Part shown: positions 33,540 through 41,179 of the stretch, piece by piece
How the letters are laid out: every line of letters begins with the position of its first letter
Numbering within the stretch: the first letter of the stretch is position 1
From: UQRS01 sp050946935
Lineage (GTDB): Bacteria > Bacillota > Clostridia > Oscillospirales > Acutalibacteraceae
Length of the DNA: 64,000 nt
NCBI GenBank assembly: GCA_050946935.1
Contig: JBMNVR010000009.1
Coordinates: 15,537-79,536 of the forward strand
Reading direction: 5' to 3'
Notes under the pieces: generated by a model
What the model was told of the DNA's origin: nothing
What the model saw: the letters and a program-made list of their open reading frames with translations, nothing else
The model's database searches: none
Translations under genes and position numbers: made by a program

Positions 33540-36500
33540 TCAGTTTCCGGCGACAATCCGCGCGCGCAGTGCAACCACGTCGCTGACGCTCAACGTTTCG
33601 TCCCCGTCAAGGTTGCCGGCCGTAAATTCCCGGTTACTCCAGCTTCCCGCCACGATCAGCCCACGCAGGGAAACCACGTCCGAGACGGTCACGCTGCCGT
33701 CCCCGTCCACATCCCCGAGAAGGACATCCGTAAAGGCAAAGGTATACACGTATGCGCCCGTGTCGGTCGCAAAGGCGAGGGTGTACGTCCCCTCCTCCAC
33801 CGCATCCAGCGGCAGAGTGAAGGACAGACGGCCGTCGGAATCCGCTTCAAGCTGCTCGATCCAGCAGACATTCTCAGCGAAGGAGAGATAGTCACTTCCA
33901 TCCTGCCGGCTGCTTGCCGCGGCATACCCGGGGTCCAGGCAGAGGATGGATACAGCCTTTCCGGCGACCGACGGCAGAGAGAGAACCGCCTCCGCCGTTT
34001 TGGCATCCGGATCGGTAACCACACGAATTTCCTTTTTTTCAAGAGGCGCGGCCGCCGTCTTCAACGCGCCGGCGTCGTTGACCATGCCACTGTTGTAGAC
34101 GCCAAGCTCCCAAACCGAATTGCCCCATTTGGTCGCCCTCGTCTCACAATACAGGCGGACATAGCGCGCGGGCACCGTATCAAAATCGAGGGTGACCGAG
34201 CCGCCCTTGCCGTCGGTCACTGAAGCCACCGTGGTAAAATCGGCGTCGTTCGTGCCCACGGCCGATACCTCGACCCGGTAGCGGGAGGCGTAGGCCGCCT
34301 CCCAGTCGATCGAGACCTGGTTGATCTCCGTAAGTTCTCCAAGATCGACCAGAAGCCATTGGTTATCTTCTTCTTTGGACGCCCAACGGGTAGAGAGGCT
34401 GCCGTCGACCGCCTTGTCGGGAGCGACCTCCTCCTTCTCATACGAGCTGGCGGTTGTCGTCCCGCCCAGCGCCAGATTGGGGGGCGACCACGGATCCAGT
34501 GCGGTCGCGCCGGTTACCGGCGCGCGCTCGCCATCCCACAGGAAGGCTTTCACACTATAGCGGGTCATATCCGCACCCTCCGGTACCGTCAGGGAGGGGG
34601 TTTGCAGCGTAACGGCTTCCCCGGCGCGCAGCGCGGCCGTTTCGGTCTCCACCGTCCAGTCGGTCAGCACCCCGTCGGTATAGAGGGCAAGGAGCAGACT
34701 GAGCTCGGCCGTGGTGTCATAATAGCCGGTAACGTCGATTTCAGCCGACAGCGTCCCGGCGGCGACAGAGGTGGCCTCCTCCCCGTTCAGGAGGAAGCGC
34801 GGCTGCCCGGCGTCGTAGGGGGCGGTCGCGGTCACCTCGCAGACGGCGGTGGCGAAGGTATCGGGATGGATAGCGAGGATAAAACCGCTCCCCGCGCCGT
34901 CCGCCTCAACCTTCGCAGTCGTTTTGTCCGATGCGGCGTCGTAAGAGACATCGGCAATCCGGATCTCCGGATTGGTCGAGACAAATTGCAGCGCCGACCC
35001 GGAGGACGCGCCCGCTCCCGAAGCGGCCGAAAGCACAGCCTCCTGCCCCGCGTGGACGGTCAGACTGTCGGTCGAGAGGGTCACCTCCTTTTCCGTCGGC
35101 AGATCGGCGGACGGATCCCAGGTGGCGACGGCCAACCGCGAATCGGCCGTACCGTAATAGATATACCAGATGTCGTTGTAATAAATCAGTCCCTCAACAA
35201 AGCAGACGTTGTTGACCAGGCCCTCTAACTCGTAATCCTCCTCCGGATACATGAAATAGGACTGGGAGCGGTGGATCAGCTTGGTCGGATCATCCTTGTC
35301 GAACATTACCTGTCCGGGGCAGTAGGCCCGGTTGGCCAGCATCGGATCGCCGTTTCCGTCCGGGCTGTCGTTGGCGCAGTTGTACAACATGAAGATGCCG
35401 TCCTCGGTATAAATGGCAGCAGGACCGGGCTCGACAAGATAGCTGTCATACATGCCCTTGCGCGGCTGCATAACCGAAACGAGCTCGCCGTTTTCATCCT
35501 CGAGCGGCGTCCAGTGGATCAGATCGTCGGAGGAGGCCATAAAGAAATCCGACTCGCCCCAGTACATCCAGAATTTGCCGTCATCCATCCGTTTGGCGAT
35601 CTGCTTTCCATCGACAATCTCGGTGATGACCGATCCGGATTTGGACCAGGTGTCCTGATACTTGCCGTCATAGGCGTCGGCAAAGACCAAGCCGTGCTTC
35701 TCCCAGGTGATCAGGTCGTCGGAGGAAGCGACCATCAGCCGGGCAATGGAGCCGTTATATCCGGTGTAGTAGATATAATATTTTCCGTCCGGCCCCTCGA
35801 CCACGCGGGGATCCTCGCAGCCGCCGCCCCACTCGTATGCATTATAGGTGTTGTCGGGATAGAGAACCGGCGTGTCCCGCCGGGTGAAGGCGAGCCCGTC
35901 CTCGCTGGTGGCCAACCCGACGCGGGAGGTTTTTTTATCCGTGTTGTCCTGCGCCCGGTAGAGCAGGTTGATAACCCCGTCCTTTACAATCGCGGTCGGG
36001 TTATAAAGAGAGAGATCGGTCCACAGAATCTCCTCTCCCCGGACGGGACAGATGAATTTGTCGGTGGTGTTCGGCTCAAGAATGGGATTGTGCGCATCCT
36101 CCTTCACGAACGGCCCCATCCCCCAGGAGGGATAATCCCCGCACTCAAACAACTGGATTTCACCAAGCTGGGTGTGGGCGTTGCCGCCGTTTTCAGTGAT
36201 CTCCAGTTTATAGCTGCTGTAAGCCGCTTCGGGAGAAAACGCAAAAATCCGTTTCAGCTTGCGGCCGTAAAACACCTCGTCCGATCGGGTGTCGAGAAGA
36301 TCCCATGTCTCCCCGTCGTTGGAGCCGTACAGTTTCCAGCTTTTAGGATCGCGGTCGGGGTCGTCGTTGGCCGAAACCAACGCATATTTAGTAATATAAT
36401 ACCGCGCCCCGCCGGCAAAGGTATAGGTGGCCGAAACCGCCGACGTATTGCGTACCAGCCATTTGGTCGAGGCCGAATTGTCAAAAGCCTTGCTTATATC

Positions 36501-36956
36501 TTCCCCCTCCGGAGAGTCTGTCACGCCGGCCGTGGCCGTACCGTCGACCGCGCGGTTAACCATCTCGCTCTCCTCCAGTTGGACACCGACACTGACGGCA
36601 CAGACGTCGGTAGCATAGCTGCTTTCGCTCACCGCGATGACGCTGCCGGTGACATTCTCCGCAGCAAAGACGGTGACAGTGGTTTTGCCGGTTTCGGCGT
36701 CAAACACAGGGGCAGAGAGCTGGATTGCGTCGTCGGTCGCGACAAAACGCACCGTTTTGTTCTGCACGCTGTCGGGAAGTACCTGCGCCGTCAAAACGAC
36801 GCTGTCTCCGGCGGAAAAAGACAGGCTGTGTGTGTCCAGCCGGACGCTTTCCGCGCCCTGCTCCCCCTCGGCCGAGGCCGACATCCCCATTGGCTGTAAA
36901 ACAAGGCATAGAGACAAAACCGCCCCGGCAATTTTTTGAATCATCTGGTTTTTCAT
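33540..36956 (-). CDS. Secreted GH130-like glycosidase with two F5/8C modules, Ig-like modules and a dockerin
   Basis: 1138 residues from ATG 36956 (GAGGAG upstream); a longer frame to 37064 crosses the promoter. Signal peptide about 1-30. Then an Ig-like region, a discoidin/F5/8C module (about 145-290), and a five-bladed propeller (about 300-640) with LYNPTAIVKDGVINLLYRAQDN, SRVGLATSEDGLAF, WGGGCEDPRVVEGPDGKYYI in split form (GGGCEDPRVV) and NNVCFVEGLIYYNDIWYIYYG. The CEDPR block and propeller order match GH130, which cleaves or phosphorolyses beta-mannosides; GH43-like alternatives are less likely. Ig-like modules, a second F5/8C (about 845-985) and a dockerin (GDVDGDGSVTVSDVVSLR; GNLDGDETLSVSDVVALR) follow. 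Confidence 0.85.
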   Translation of the reverse strand: MKNQMIQKIAGAVLSLCLVLQPMGMSASAEGEQGAESVRLDTHSLSFSAGDSVVLTAQVLPDSVQNKTVRFVATDDAIQLSAPVFDAETGKTTVTVFAAENVTGSVIAVSESSYATDVCAVSVGVQLEESEMVNRAVDGTATAGVTDSPEGEDISKAFDNSASTKWLVRNTSAVSATYTFAGGARYYITKYALVSANDDPDRDPKSWKLYGSNDGETWDLLDTRSDEVFYGRKLKRIFAFSPEAAYSSYKLEITENGGNAHTQLGEIQLFECGDYPSWGMGPFVKEDAHNPILEPNTTDKFICPVRGEEILWTDLSLYNPTAIVKDGVINLLYRAQDNTDKKTSRVGLATSEDGLAFTRRDTPVLYPDNTYNAYEWGGGCEDPRVVEGPDGKYYIYYTGYNGSIARLMVASSDDLITWEKHGLVFADAYDGKYQDTWSKSGSVITEIVDGKQIAKRMDDGKFWMYWGESDFFMASSDDLIHWTPLEDENGELVSVMQPRKGMYDSYLVEPGPAAIYTEDGIFMLYNCANDSPDGNGDPMLANRAYCPGQVMFDKDDPTKLIHRSQSYFMYPEEDYELEGLVNNVCFVEGLIYYNDIWYIYYGTADSRLAVATWDPSADLPTEKEVTLSTDSLTVHAGQEAVLSAASGAGASSGSALQFVSTNPEIRIADVSYDAASDKTTAKVEADGAGSGFILAIHPDTFATAVCEVTATAPYDAGQPRFLLNGEEATSVAAGTLSAEIDVTGYYDTTAELSLLLALYTDGVLTDWTVETETAALRAGEAVTLQTPSLTVPEGADMTRYSVKAFLWDGERAPVTGATALDPWSPPNLALGGTTTASSYEKEEVAPDKAVDGSLSTRWASKEEDNQWLLVDLGELTEINQVSIDWEAAYASRYRVEVSAVGTNDADFTTVASVTDGKGGSVTLDFDTVPARYVRLYCETRATKWGNSVWELGVYNSGMVNDAGALKTAAAPLEKKEIRVVTDPDAKTAEAVLSLPSVAGKAVSILCLDPGYAAASSRQDGSDYLSFAENVCWIEQLEADSDGRLSFTLPLDAVEEGTYTLAFATDTGAYVYTFAFTDVLLGDVDGDGSVTVSDVVSLRGLIVAGSWSNREFTAGNLDGDETLSVSDVVALRARIVAGN

Positions 36957-37001
36957 ACGCTCACTCCTCAAGAATCCATCAATCTGCAATAGACCTGTTG
37001 T

Positions 37002-37080
37002 GAAAGAACCGGTTAACCTTCTGTACTGATTGTACAGACCCGACAGCTTGAAAATCAACAGCAATTTACTTGATTTTCAA
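37002..37080 (-). promoter_or_regulatory. Promoter of the GH130 gene with two inverted repeats
   Basis: TTGATT, 18-nt spacer, TACAAT on the minus strand. A perfect CTGTAC-N5-GTACAG palindrome (37021-37037) overlaps the -10, and TTGAAAATCA-N13-TGATTTTCAA (37048-37080) overlaps the -35. The layout suggests a repressor or activator site. Confidence 0.5.
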
Positions 37081-37154
37081 TTTCTTTTGTGCAAAACGCC
37101 CTCGTGCATGAACGAATAATCCAAACGACCTCCGCAGCCCCGGCACAAAAAAGG

Positions 37155-37191
37155 CCGGGGGAACGTACACAAAGCATGTACATTCCCCCGG
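37155..37191 (-). terminator. Terminator of the nhaC-C39 operon
   Basis: CCGGGGGAACGTACA/TGTACATTCCCCCGG with one mismatch, followed on the minus strand by CCTTTTTT. Confidence 0.85.
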
Positions 37192-37316
37192 TTGTTGAAT
37201 TCAGAAAAGCCTATACACCCGAGCCGCCGGCCGGCACGGCCATAAGACCGGTTACAAGCTCAGTGCAATCGGTGGCCGGCCGCAGAAAAAAGCACGCGAT
37301 TTCCCCCGGCAGCGCG

Positions 37317-37925
37317 CTATGCCTGCCGTCTGATCAGCCCAATTGCCTGCATTCCCTGCTCCCGGTGCCGCTGTTCAACCAGCGCGCGGGGATAGGCAAC
37401 GCAGCCGTGGTTTTCATACGGATCGTTGAAAAAGTAAGACGCCGCATCATATCCGACCAGCAGCATGCAGTGCTCGTTGGAGCGCCAGGTGAAGGTCTCT
37501 CCACTCTCCAGCAGTCGCCAGGAGGGACCGACGATACTCGGCCGCAGTTCGATACAGGCCCAGAGAATCACCGGCATCCCCCGGTCGATATACGCCGGCA
37601 GCAGAGTCGAAATCTCCTTCCCGGTTTCATCCTTGACATCAAACCGGTCGGATACAATCCGCCGCAGCGCCGCGGCGATCACCGGCGCGTAGCAACCAAA
37701 AGAATCAGGGTCATACGGGCTTCCGGCAAAGGCCCGGCGCGGATCGGGGCCGTACAGCTCCCCCTCCCGCCGCTCGAAGTCCCGTCGGTCAAGATATCGC
37801 TCAATAAACCCGTCGACCGAGAGATCATAGCCAAGATACTGCAAAAGCATGACGGTCGACACGCTTTCGCACCCGGTCGGCCAGCGTGGACTCTGACCGA
37901 TGTAAGGAACGTCCAGCTTACGCAT
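37317..37925 (-). CDS. C39-like cysteine peptidase domain protein
   Basis: 202 residues from the ATG at 37925, which overlaps the nhaC stop by 8 nt; an earlier ATG at 37952 lies deeper in nhaC. The fold is peptidase C39-like: LDVPYIGQSPRWPTGCESVSTVMLLQYLGY with the candidate catalytic Cys (about 21), and FTWRSNEHCMLLVGYD with His, then FFNDPYENHG with the Asp/Asn. Family members process or cleave peptides, and many standalone ones have unknown targets. No signal peptide or membrane helix, so it would be cytoplasmic. It depends on nhaC for translation, an unexpected coupling of peptidase and ion antiporter. Confidence 0.82.
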   Translation of the reverse strand: MRKLDVPYIGQSPRWPTGCESVSTVMLLQYLGYDLSVDGFIERYLDRRDFERREGELYGPDPRRAFAGSPYDPDSFGCYAPVIAAALRRIVSDRFDVKDETGKEISTLLPAYIDRGMPVILWACIELRPSIVGPSWRLLESGETFTWRSNEHCMLLVGYDAASYFFNDPYENHGCVAYPRALVEQRHREQGMQAIGLIRRQA

Positions 37926-39471
37926 CGGCCGAAACGGTCGTGTCATCCTCATCCGCGGCGCCCGCGTCTTTCCGGTCCAGCAGCGCGCGGATCAGCAACA
38001 ACGCGCCGATCAAAAGGGCAAAGCTGACAACCAGCGCGATGATCCAGTTTTTACAAAGGGCGGCGACAATGTACCCAATCACGCAGACCGCGGCCACCAC
38101 CATAGCGTACTGCATCTGAGTCTGCACATGATTGATATGGTTGCACTGCGCCCCGGCAGAGGACATGATAGTAGTATCCGATATGGGAGAGACATGGTCG
38201 CCGCAGACCGCGCCGGCCAGCACAGCAGAAACCGAGATAATCATCATCTCCAAATTGGTACCGCTGAACATGCTGACAACGATCGGCACCAGAATAGCGA
38301 AGGTTCCCCATGAGGTGCCGGTCGAAAACCCGAGGAATAAAGCAACCAGGAACATGATGGCCGGCATCAGAAGGCTGGCTGCCGCGTGGGAGCCAACTGC
38401 GCCGCCGACGAAGGTTCCGATTTCCAGTGCGTCGCCGACTCCTTTCAGGGTCCAGGCAAAGATCAGCACGGTCACGGCCGGAACCATCAGTTTAAAGCCG
38501 TCGACCAACCCGGTCATAAAGGCCGAGAACTTCATAATCCGCCGCGGCAGATACAAAAGCAACATAAAAACAAGGGTAACAAAAGTAGCGAAAATCAGGC
38601 TGACCTCGGCGTCGCAGCCGGCAAAGGCGTCGATCACGTTGGTCGCGCCGTCCAGATAGCCGGTATAGATCATCGCCCCGATGGCCGTAGCGATCAAAAC
38701 CACAACCGGCAAAACGAGGTCGAACACCCGTCCCTTGGGATTGCCCTTCTCTTCTTCCAGCGCCTCAAATTCCTCCCCGCCGGAGGTGAAGAGATCGCCT
38801 TTCTCCGCATTGCGCTCATGCTTTTTCATAAGGCCGAAATCAAACTTGAACAAAATCACAAACAGCACCATGCCGATGGTCAGCAGGGCGTAGAGATTGT
38901 ACGGGATGGTCCGCAAAAAGAGCTGAAATCCGGTGATGCCCGCATCCTCCGGCACATAGGAGTTGACTGCGGCCGCCCAGCTGGAAATCGGCGCGATAAT
39001 GCAGACCGGAGCGGCGGTGGCGTCGATGATATAGGCCAGCTTCGCCCGAGAAACCTTAAATTTATCGGTGACCGGCCGCATGACCGAGCCGACAGTCAGG
39101 CAGTTGAAATAATCATCGACAAAAATGAGGAGTCCCAGCCCCGTCGTAGCCAGCAGCGCACTGCGCTTCGAGCGGATTTTCCGCCCGGCCCAGTTGCCGT
39201 AAGCCGCCGAGCCGCCCGACTTGGCCAGCAAAACGATAATCATGCCGAGCAGAATGTCAAAGATCAGGATGTTGAGATTCATATTCTCCTTCATAATCTC
39301 GAACAAAGAGGTAAACGCCTGCCAGGGATGAAACCCGGTGTAAAAGAGGACGCCGACAACAATGCCGGCCAGCAGAGAGCTGTACACCTCTTTTGTCACA
39401 AAAGCGAGCACGATGGCGAGGATCGGTGGTATCAGCGACCACCAGGTCCCGATAAACATTGCACTGTCCAT
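37918..39471 (-). CDS. NhaC-family Na+/H+ antiporter
   Basis: 517 residues from ATG 39471, 10 nt past GGAGG; a TTG two codons earlier is less likely. About 11-12 membrane helices. Family features: PPILAIVLAFVTKEVYSSLLAGIVVGVLFY at the N-terminus, LGLLIFVDDYFNCLTVGSVMRP with the buried Asp pair (about 113-134), DATAAPVCIIAPISSWAA, FLGFSTGTSWGTFAILVPIV and AVLAGAVCGDHVSPISDTTIMSSAGAQCNHINHVQTQ-type C-terminal signature (CGDHVSPISDTTIMSS). NhaC-type proteins exchange Na+ for H+ or, in some relatives, malate/lactate; the next upstream gene region is not metabolic, so Na+/H+ is the simplest call. Confidence 0.92.
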   Translation of the reverse strand: MDSAMFIGTWWSLIPPILAIVLAFVTKEVYSSLLAGIVVGVLFYTGFHPWQAFTSLFEIMKENMNLNILIFDILLGMIIVLLAKSGGSAAYGNWAGRKIRSKRSALLATTGLGLLIFVDDYFNCLTVGSVMRPVTDKFKVSRAKLAYIIDATAAPVCIIAPISSWAAAVNSYVPEDAGITGFQLFLRTIPYNLYALLTIGMVLFVILFKFDFGLMKKHERNAEKGDLFTSGGEEFEALEEEKGNPKGRVFDLVLPVVVLIATAIGAMIYTGYLDGATNVIDAFAGCDAEVSLIFATFVTLVFMLLLYLPRRIMKFSAFMTGLVDGFKLMVPAVTVLIFAWTLKGVGDALEIGTFVGGAVGSHAAASLLMPAIMFLVALFLGFSTGTSWGTFAILVPIVVSMFSGTNLEMMIISVSAVLAGAVCGDHVSPISDTTIMSSAGAQCNHINHVQTQMQYAMVVAAVCVIGYIVAALCKNWIIALVVSFALLIGALLLIRALLDRKDAGAADEDDTTVSADA

Positions 39472-39732
39472 TTTCAAAATTCCTCCACTTTTGACGCGGC
39501 AAGCCGCATTTTTACTGAAGTATCATAGCATAACCAGATATAGAACCACAACAAAAAGATTGCAATTTCACCAAATTTCGCCGTTTTTTATGAATTAAAC
39601 TGTTCGTTTTTGTGCGATCTTTCAAAATGTTCTGTTCCAACCCGCGTCCATCGGGATCCAAGGAATTTACCCTCGGTCGGTTAGAAAGGGGGAGCGCCGT
39701 CCGACAGCCGATTTTTTGTTTTCCGCCGGGTT

Positions 39733-39801
39733 GTCATCGGTCTCGACCCTTGCCGCACTTTGTTCGTTTTCCGGCCGGATTTGCGGCAAGGGTCCGATGA
39801 C
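39733..39801. repeat. Large imperfect inverted repeat
   Basis: GTCATCGG...GACCCTTGCCGCA and TGCGGCAAGGGTCCGATGAC form a 20-bp arm pair with a small bulge and a loop of about 25 nt that itself contains CCGGCCGG. It lies in a 490-bp gene-free stretch (39480-39965) between nhaC and the HTH gene. Confidence 0.65.
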
Positions 39802-39969
39802 CTTTTGCTGTTTTTCCTACGGCGGCGCGTTGGAGAGGGGATCGAAATCCCTCCCCCAAGCGGTCTTTGCACCCTTTCCGCCGCGACAGAAAGGAAGGGC
39901 CTGCGCGGCCTGCGCGCAAAAAGTTCGATATGATCTATATTAAAAATATTATAAAACAAGCCGTCAGGC

Positions 39970-40233
39970 TTATTCACCCGACGGCTCTGTAGAATTTTCG
40001 TATCCGAGTATTTCATTTACATCGCATTGCAGTGCGTAGCATATCCGCGCCAGAATGTCCGCGTCTATCTTTTCCAATTTCCCATCGCACCAATTGTCTA
40101 TCACTTCAAATCGAGTCCCAATTGCCGTAGCCAATGTGTTCCGTTTTATATTTCTTTTTTCCAGCACGTCTTTTAATCGAATCACAATATTACCATAATC
40201 TTTTACTGTCACAACCGTTTCAAGATTTTCCAT
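39970..40233 (-). CDS. Small XRE-type HTH regulator (first of two paralogues)
   Basis: 87 residues, GAGGTG before ATG 40233. A compact Cro/C1-type helix-turn-helix domain: VIRLKDVLEKRNIKRNTLATAIGTRFEVIDNWCDGKLEKIDADILARICYALQCDVNEILGY in sequence order, with the putative recognition helix TRFEVIDNWC. It is closely similar to the HTH at 40774-41016 over nearly its full length, including the identical TRFEVID core, so both should bind the same DNA. The gene is AT-rich relative to its surroundings. It diverges from the SLOG gene across a five-site operator array and likely represses both itself and SLOG. Confidence 0.85.
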   Translation of the reverse strand: MENLETVVTVKDYGNIVIRLKDVLEKRNIKRNTLATAIGTRFEVIDNWCDGKLEKIDADILARICYALQCDVNEILGYENSTEPSGE

Positions 40234-40246
40234 ATTTACACCTCAA

Positions 40247-40331
40247 GCCTATACTATTTCAAAAGTTACTTCTTGACAATCCGATTTTTAATAGTTACTA
40301 TCTATATAGTTACTATTTACATAGTAGGTGA
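40247..40331. promoter_or_regulatory. Five-site operator array and promoter between HTH1 and the SLOG gene
   Basis: Sites related to the odd palindrome ATAGTTACTAT start at 40247 (half), 40262 (degenerate), 40291 (perfect), 40306 (perfect) and 40321 (half), spacing 15-29-15-15. The rightward promoter TTGACA (40273-40278), 17 nt, TACTAT (40296-40301) has its -10 inside the first perfect site, so a bound HTH dimer should block SLOG transcription. Confidence 0.75.
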
Positions 40332-40335
40332 TAAT

Positions 40336-40779
40336 ATGAAGGAAATATCCTGTTGTTTTATTGGAGAAAACAGAAACTACAACCAACAATCCACATCGGC
40401 ATTAAAAGAAGCCATTATACGTCTGGCGCAAAAAGGAGTTGTAGACTTCTACAGCAACGCGTGCAATACTTTTGATATTATCGGCGCGGCGATCGTAGCC
40501 GTTCTGCAAAATGATTTGGGAATAAAAAATATACTGGTTTCGCCATATCCGGGATTTCAAAAAATAAAACCTGACGACTTTGATACGATCATATTTTTGA
40601 ACCATGAAAAAACCGGAGAAGAAGGCGGCGAAGCAAACATCCGGAATAAATATATAGTGGACGCTTGCCAATACGCCATTTGTTATATGGACGATCCGGC
40701 AGACGAAGTATATGCAATGTACGAATATGCAAAGAAAAGCCAGATTGAAATGATCAATCTGGCTGCATCTGATTTATAA
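40336..40779 (+). CDS. Diverged small SLOG/DUF1273-like protein
   Basis: 147 residues from ATG 40336 (AGGTG upstream); the frame to the left runs through the operators. It aligns with the SLOG protein at 12.2 kb: CCFIGENRN versus CCFTGYRPE, VDFYSNACNTFDIIGAA versus VFYSGVAQGFDIAAAE, NIRNKYIVDACQYAICYMD versus ARRNKYMVDHARAVITYFD. The glycine-rich ligand turn SGVAQG is changed to SNACNT, so nucleotide binding may be altered or lost. It overlaps the convergent HTH2 stop by 6 nt. AT-rich. Flanking HTH genes suggest a self-regulated accessory module; function unknown. Confidence 0.8.
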   Translation: MKEISCCFIGENRNYNQQSTSALKEAIIRLAQKGVVDFYSNACNTFDIIGAAIVAVLQNDLGIKNILVSPYPGFQKIKPDDFDTIIFLNHEKTGEEGGEANIRNKYIVDACQYAICYMDDPADEVYAMYEYAKKSQIEMINLAASDL

Positions 40780-41016
40780 TTTATATTCGATTATATCGCT
40801 GACCTGACAGTTCAACGCATAACATATTTTTGCCAAAATATCCGTATCTATTTTCCTGAGACTGCCGCGGCACCATTTGTCGATCACTTCAAATCGCGTA
40901 GAAGCGGCCTGTGCCAATGCATTGCGGGTTAAGTTCCTTTCTGCAAGGATTTTATCCAATTTAAAAACGATTTCGCCGTGATCTTTTAACTCTAAAACCG
41001 ATTTAGGTTTGTTCAT
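40774..41016 (-). CDS. Small XRE-type HTH regulator (second of two paralogues)
   Basis: 80 residues from ATG 41016, with GAGGTG upstream; an in-frame extension to 41064 lacks a ribosome site. Paralogue of the HTH at 39970-40233: FKLDKILAERNLTRNALAQAASTRFEVIDKWCRGSLRKIDTDILAKICYALNCQVSDII, roughly half identical, with the same TRFEVID recognition core. Convergent with, and overlapping, the SLOG gene end by 6 nt, so its transcript is antisense to the SLOG 3' end. Its upstream region carries a copy of the same operator array. Confidence 0.85.
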   Translation of the reverse strand: MNKPKSVLELKDHGEIVFKLDKILAERNLTRNALAQAASTRFEVIDKWCRGSLRKIDTDILAKICYALNCQVSDIIEYKL

Positions 41017-41031
41017 TTCGTAACACCTCAC

Positions 41032-41116
41032 ATATATACTATACGAAATGTTACGTTTGCACAATTCACTTTATAATAGTAACTATTTACATAGTTACTA
41101 TAAACATAGCAACCCC
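41032..41116. promoter_or_regulatory. Second copy of the five-site operator array, upstream of HTH2
   Basis: Sites start at 41032 (half), 41047 (degenerate), 41076 (ATAGTAACTAT), 41091 (ATAGTTACTAT) and 41106 (half): spacing 15-29-15-15, the same as the array near HTH1. The DNA between is visibly homologous to it. The place of the SLOG promoter is occupied by a weakened TTGCAC/AACTAT pair, and no gene follows to the right. Confidence 0.7.
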
Positions 41117-41151
41117 CACTCTCTCCAATAAACGCAGAGAGAGTGGGGGTT
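41111..41151 (-). terminator. Terminator of the malic enzyme gene
   Basis: AACCCCCACTCTCTC/GAGAGAGTGGGGGTT, 15-bp perfect stem, 11-nt loop, 29 nt past the stop. Confidence 0.85.
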
Positions 41152-41179
41152 CTCTTATCCAAATATATTCAAAAATCCG

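Noticed and set aside
35271..36899. 542-residue plus-strand ORF
   Set aside because: Antisense shadow of the GH130 gene with low-complexity composition and no ribosome site.
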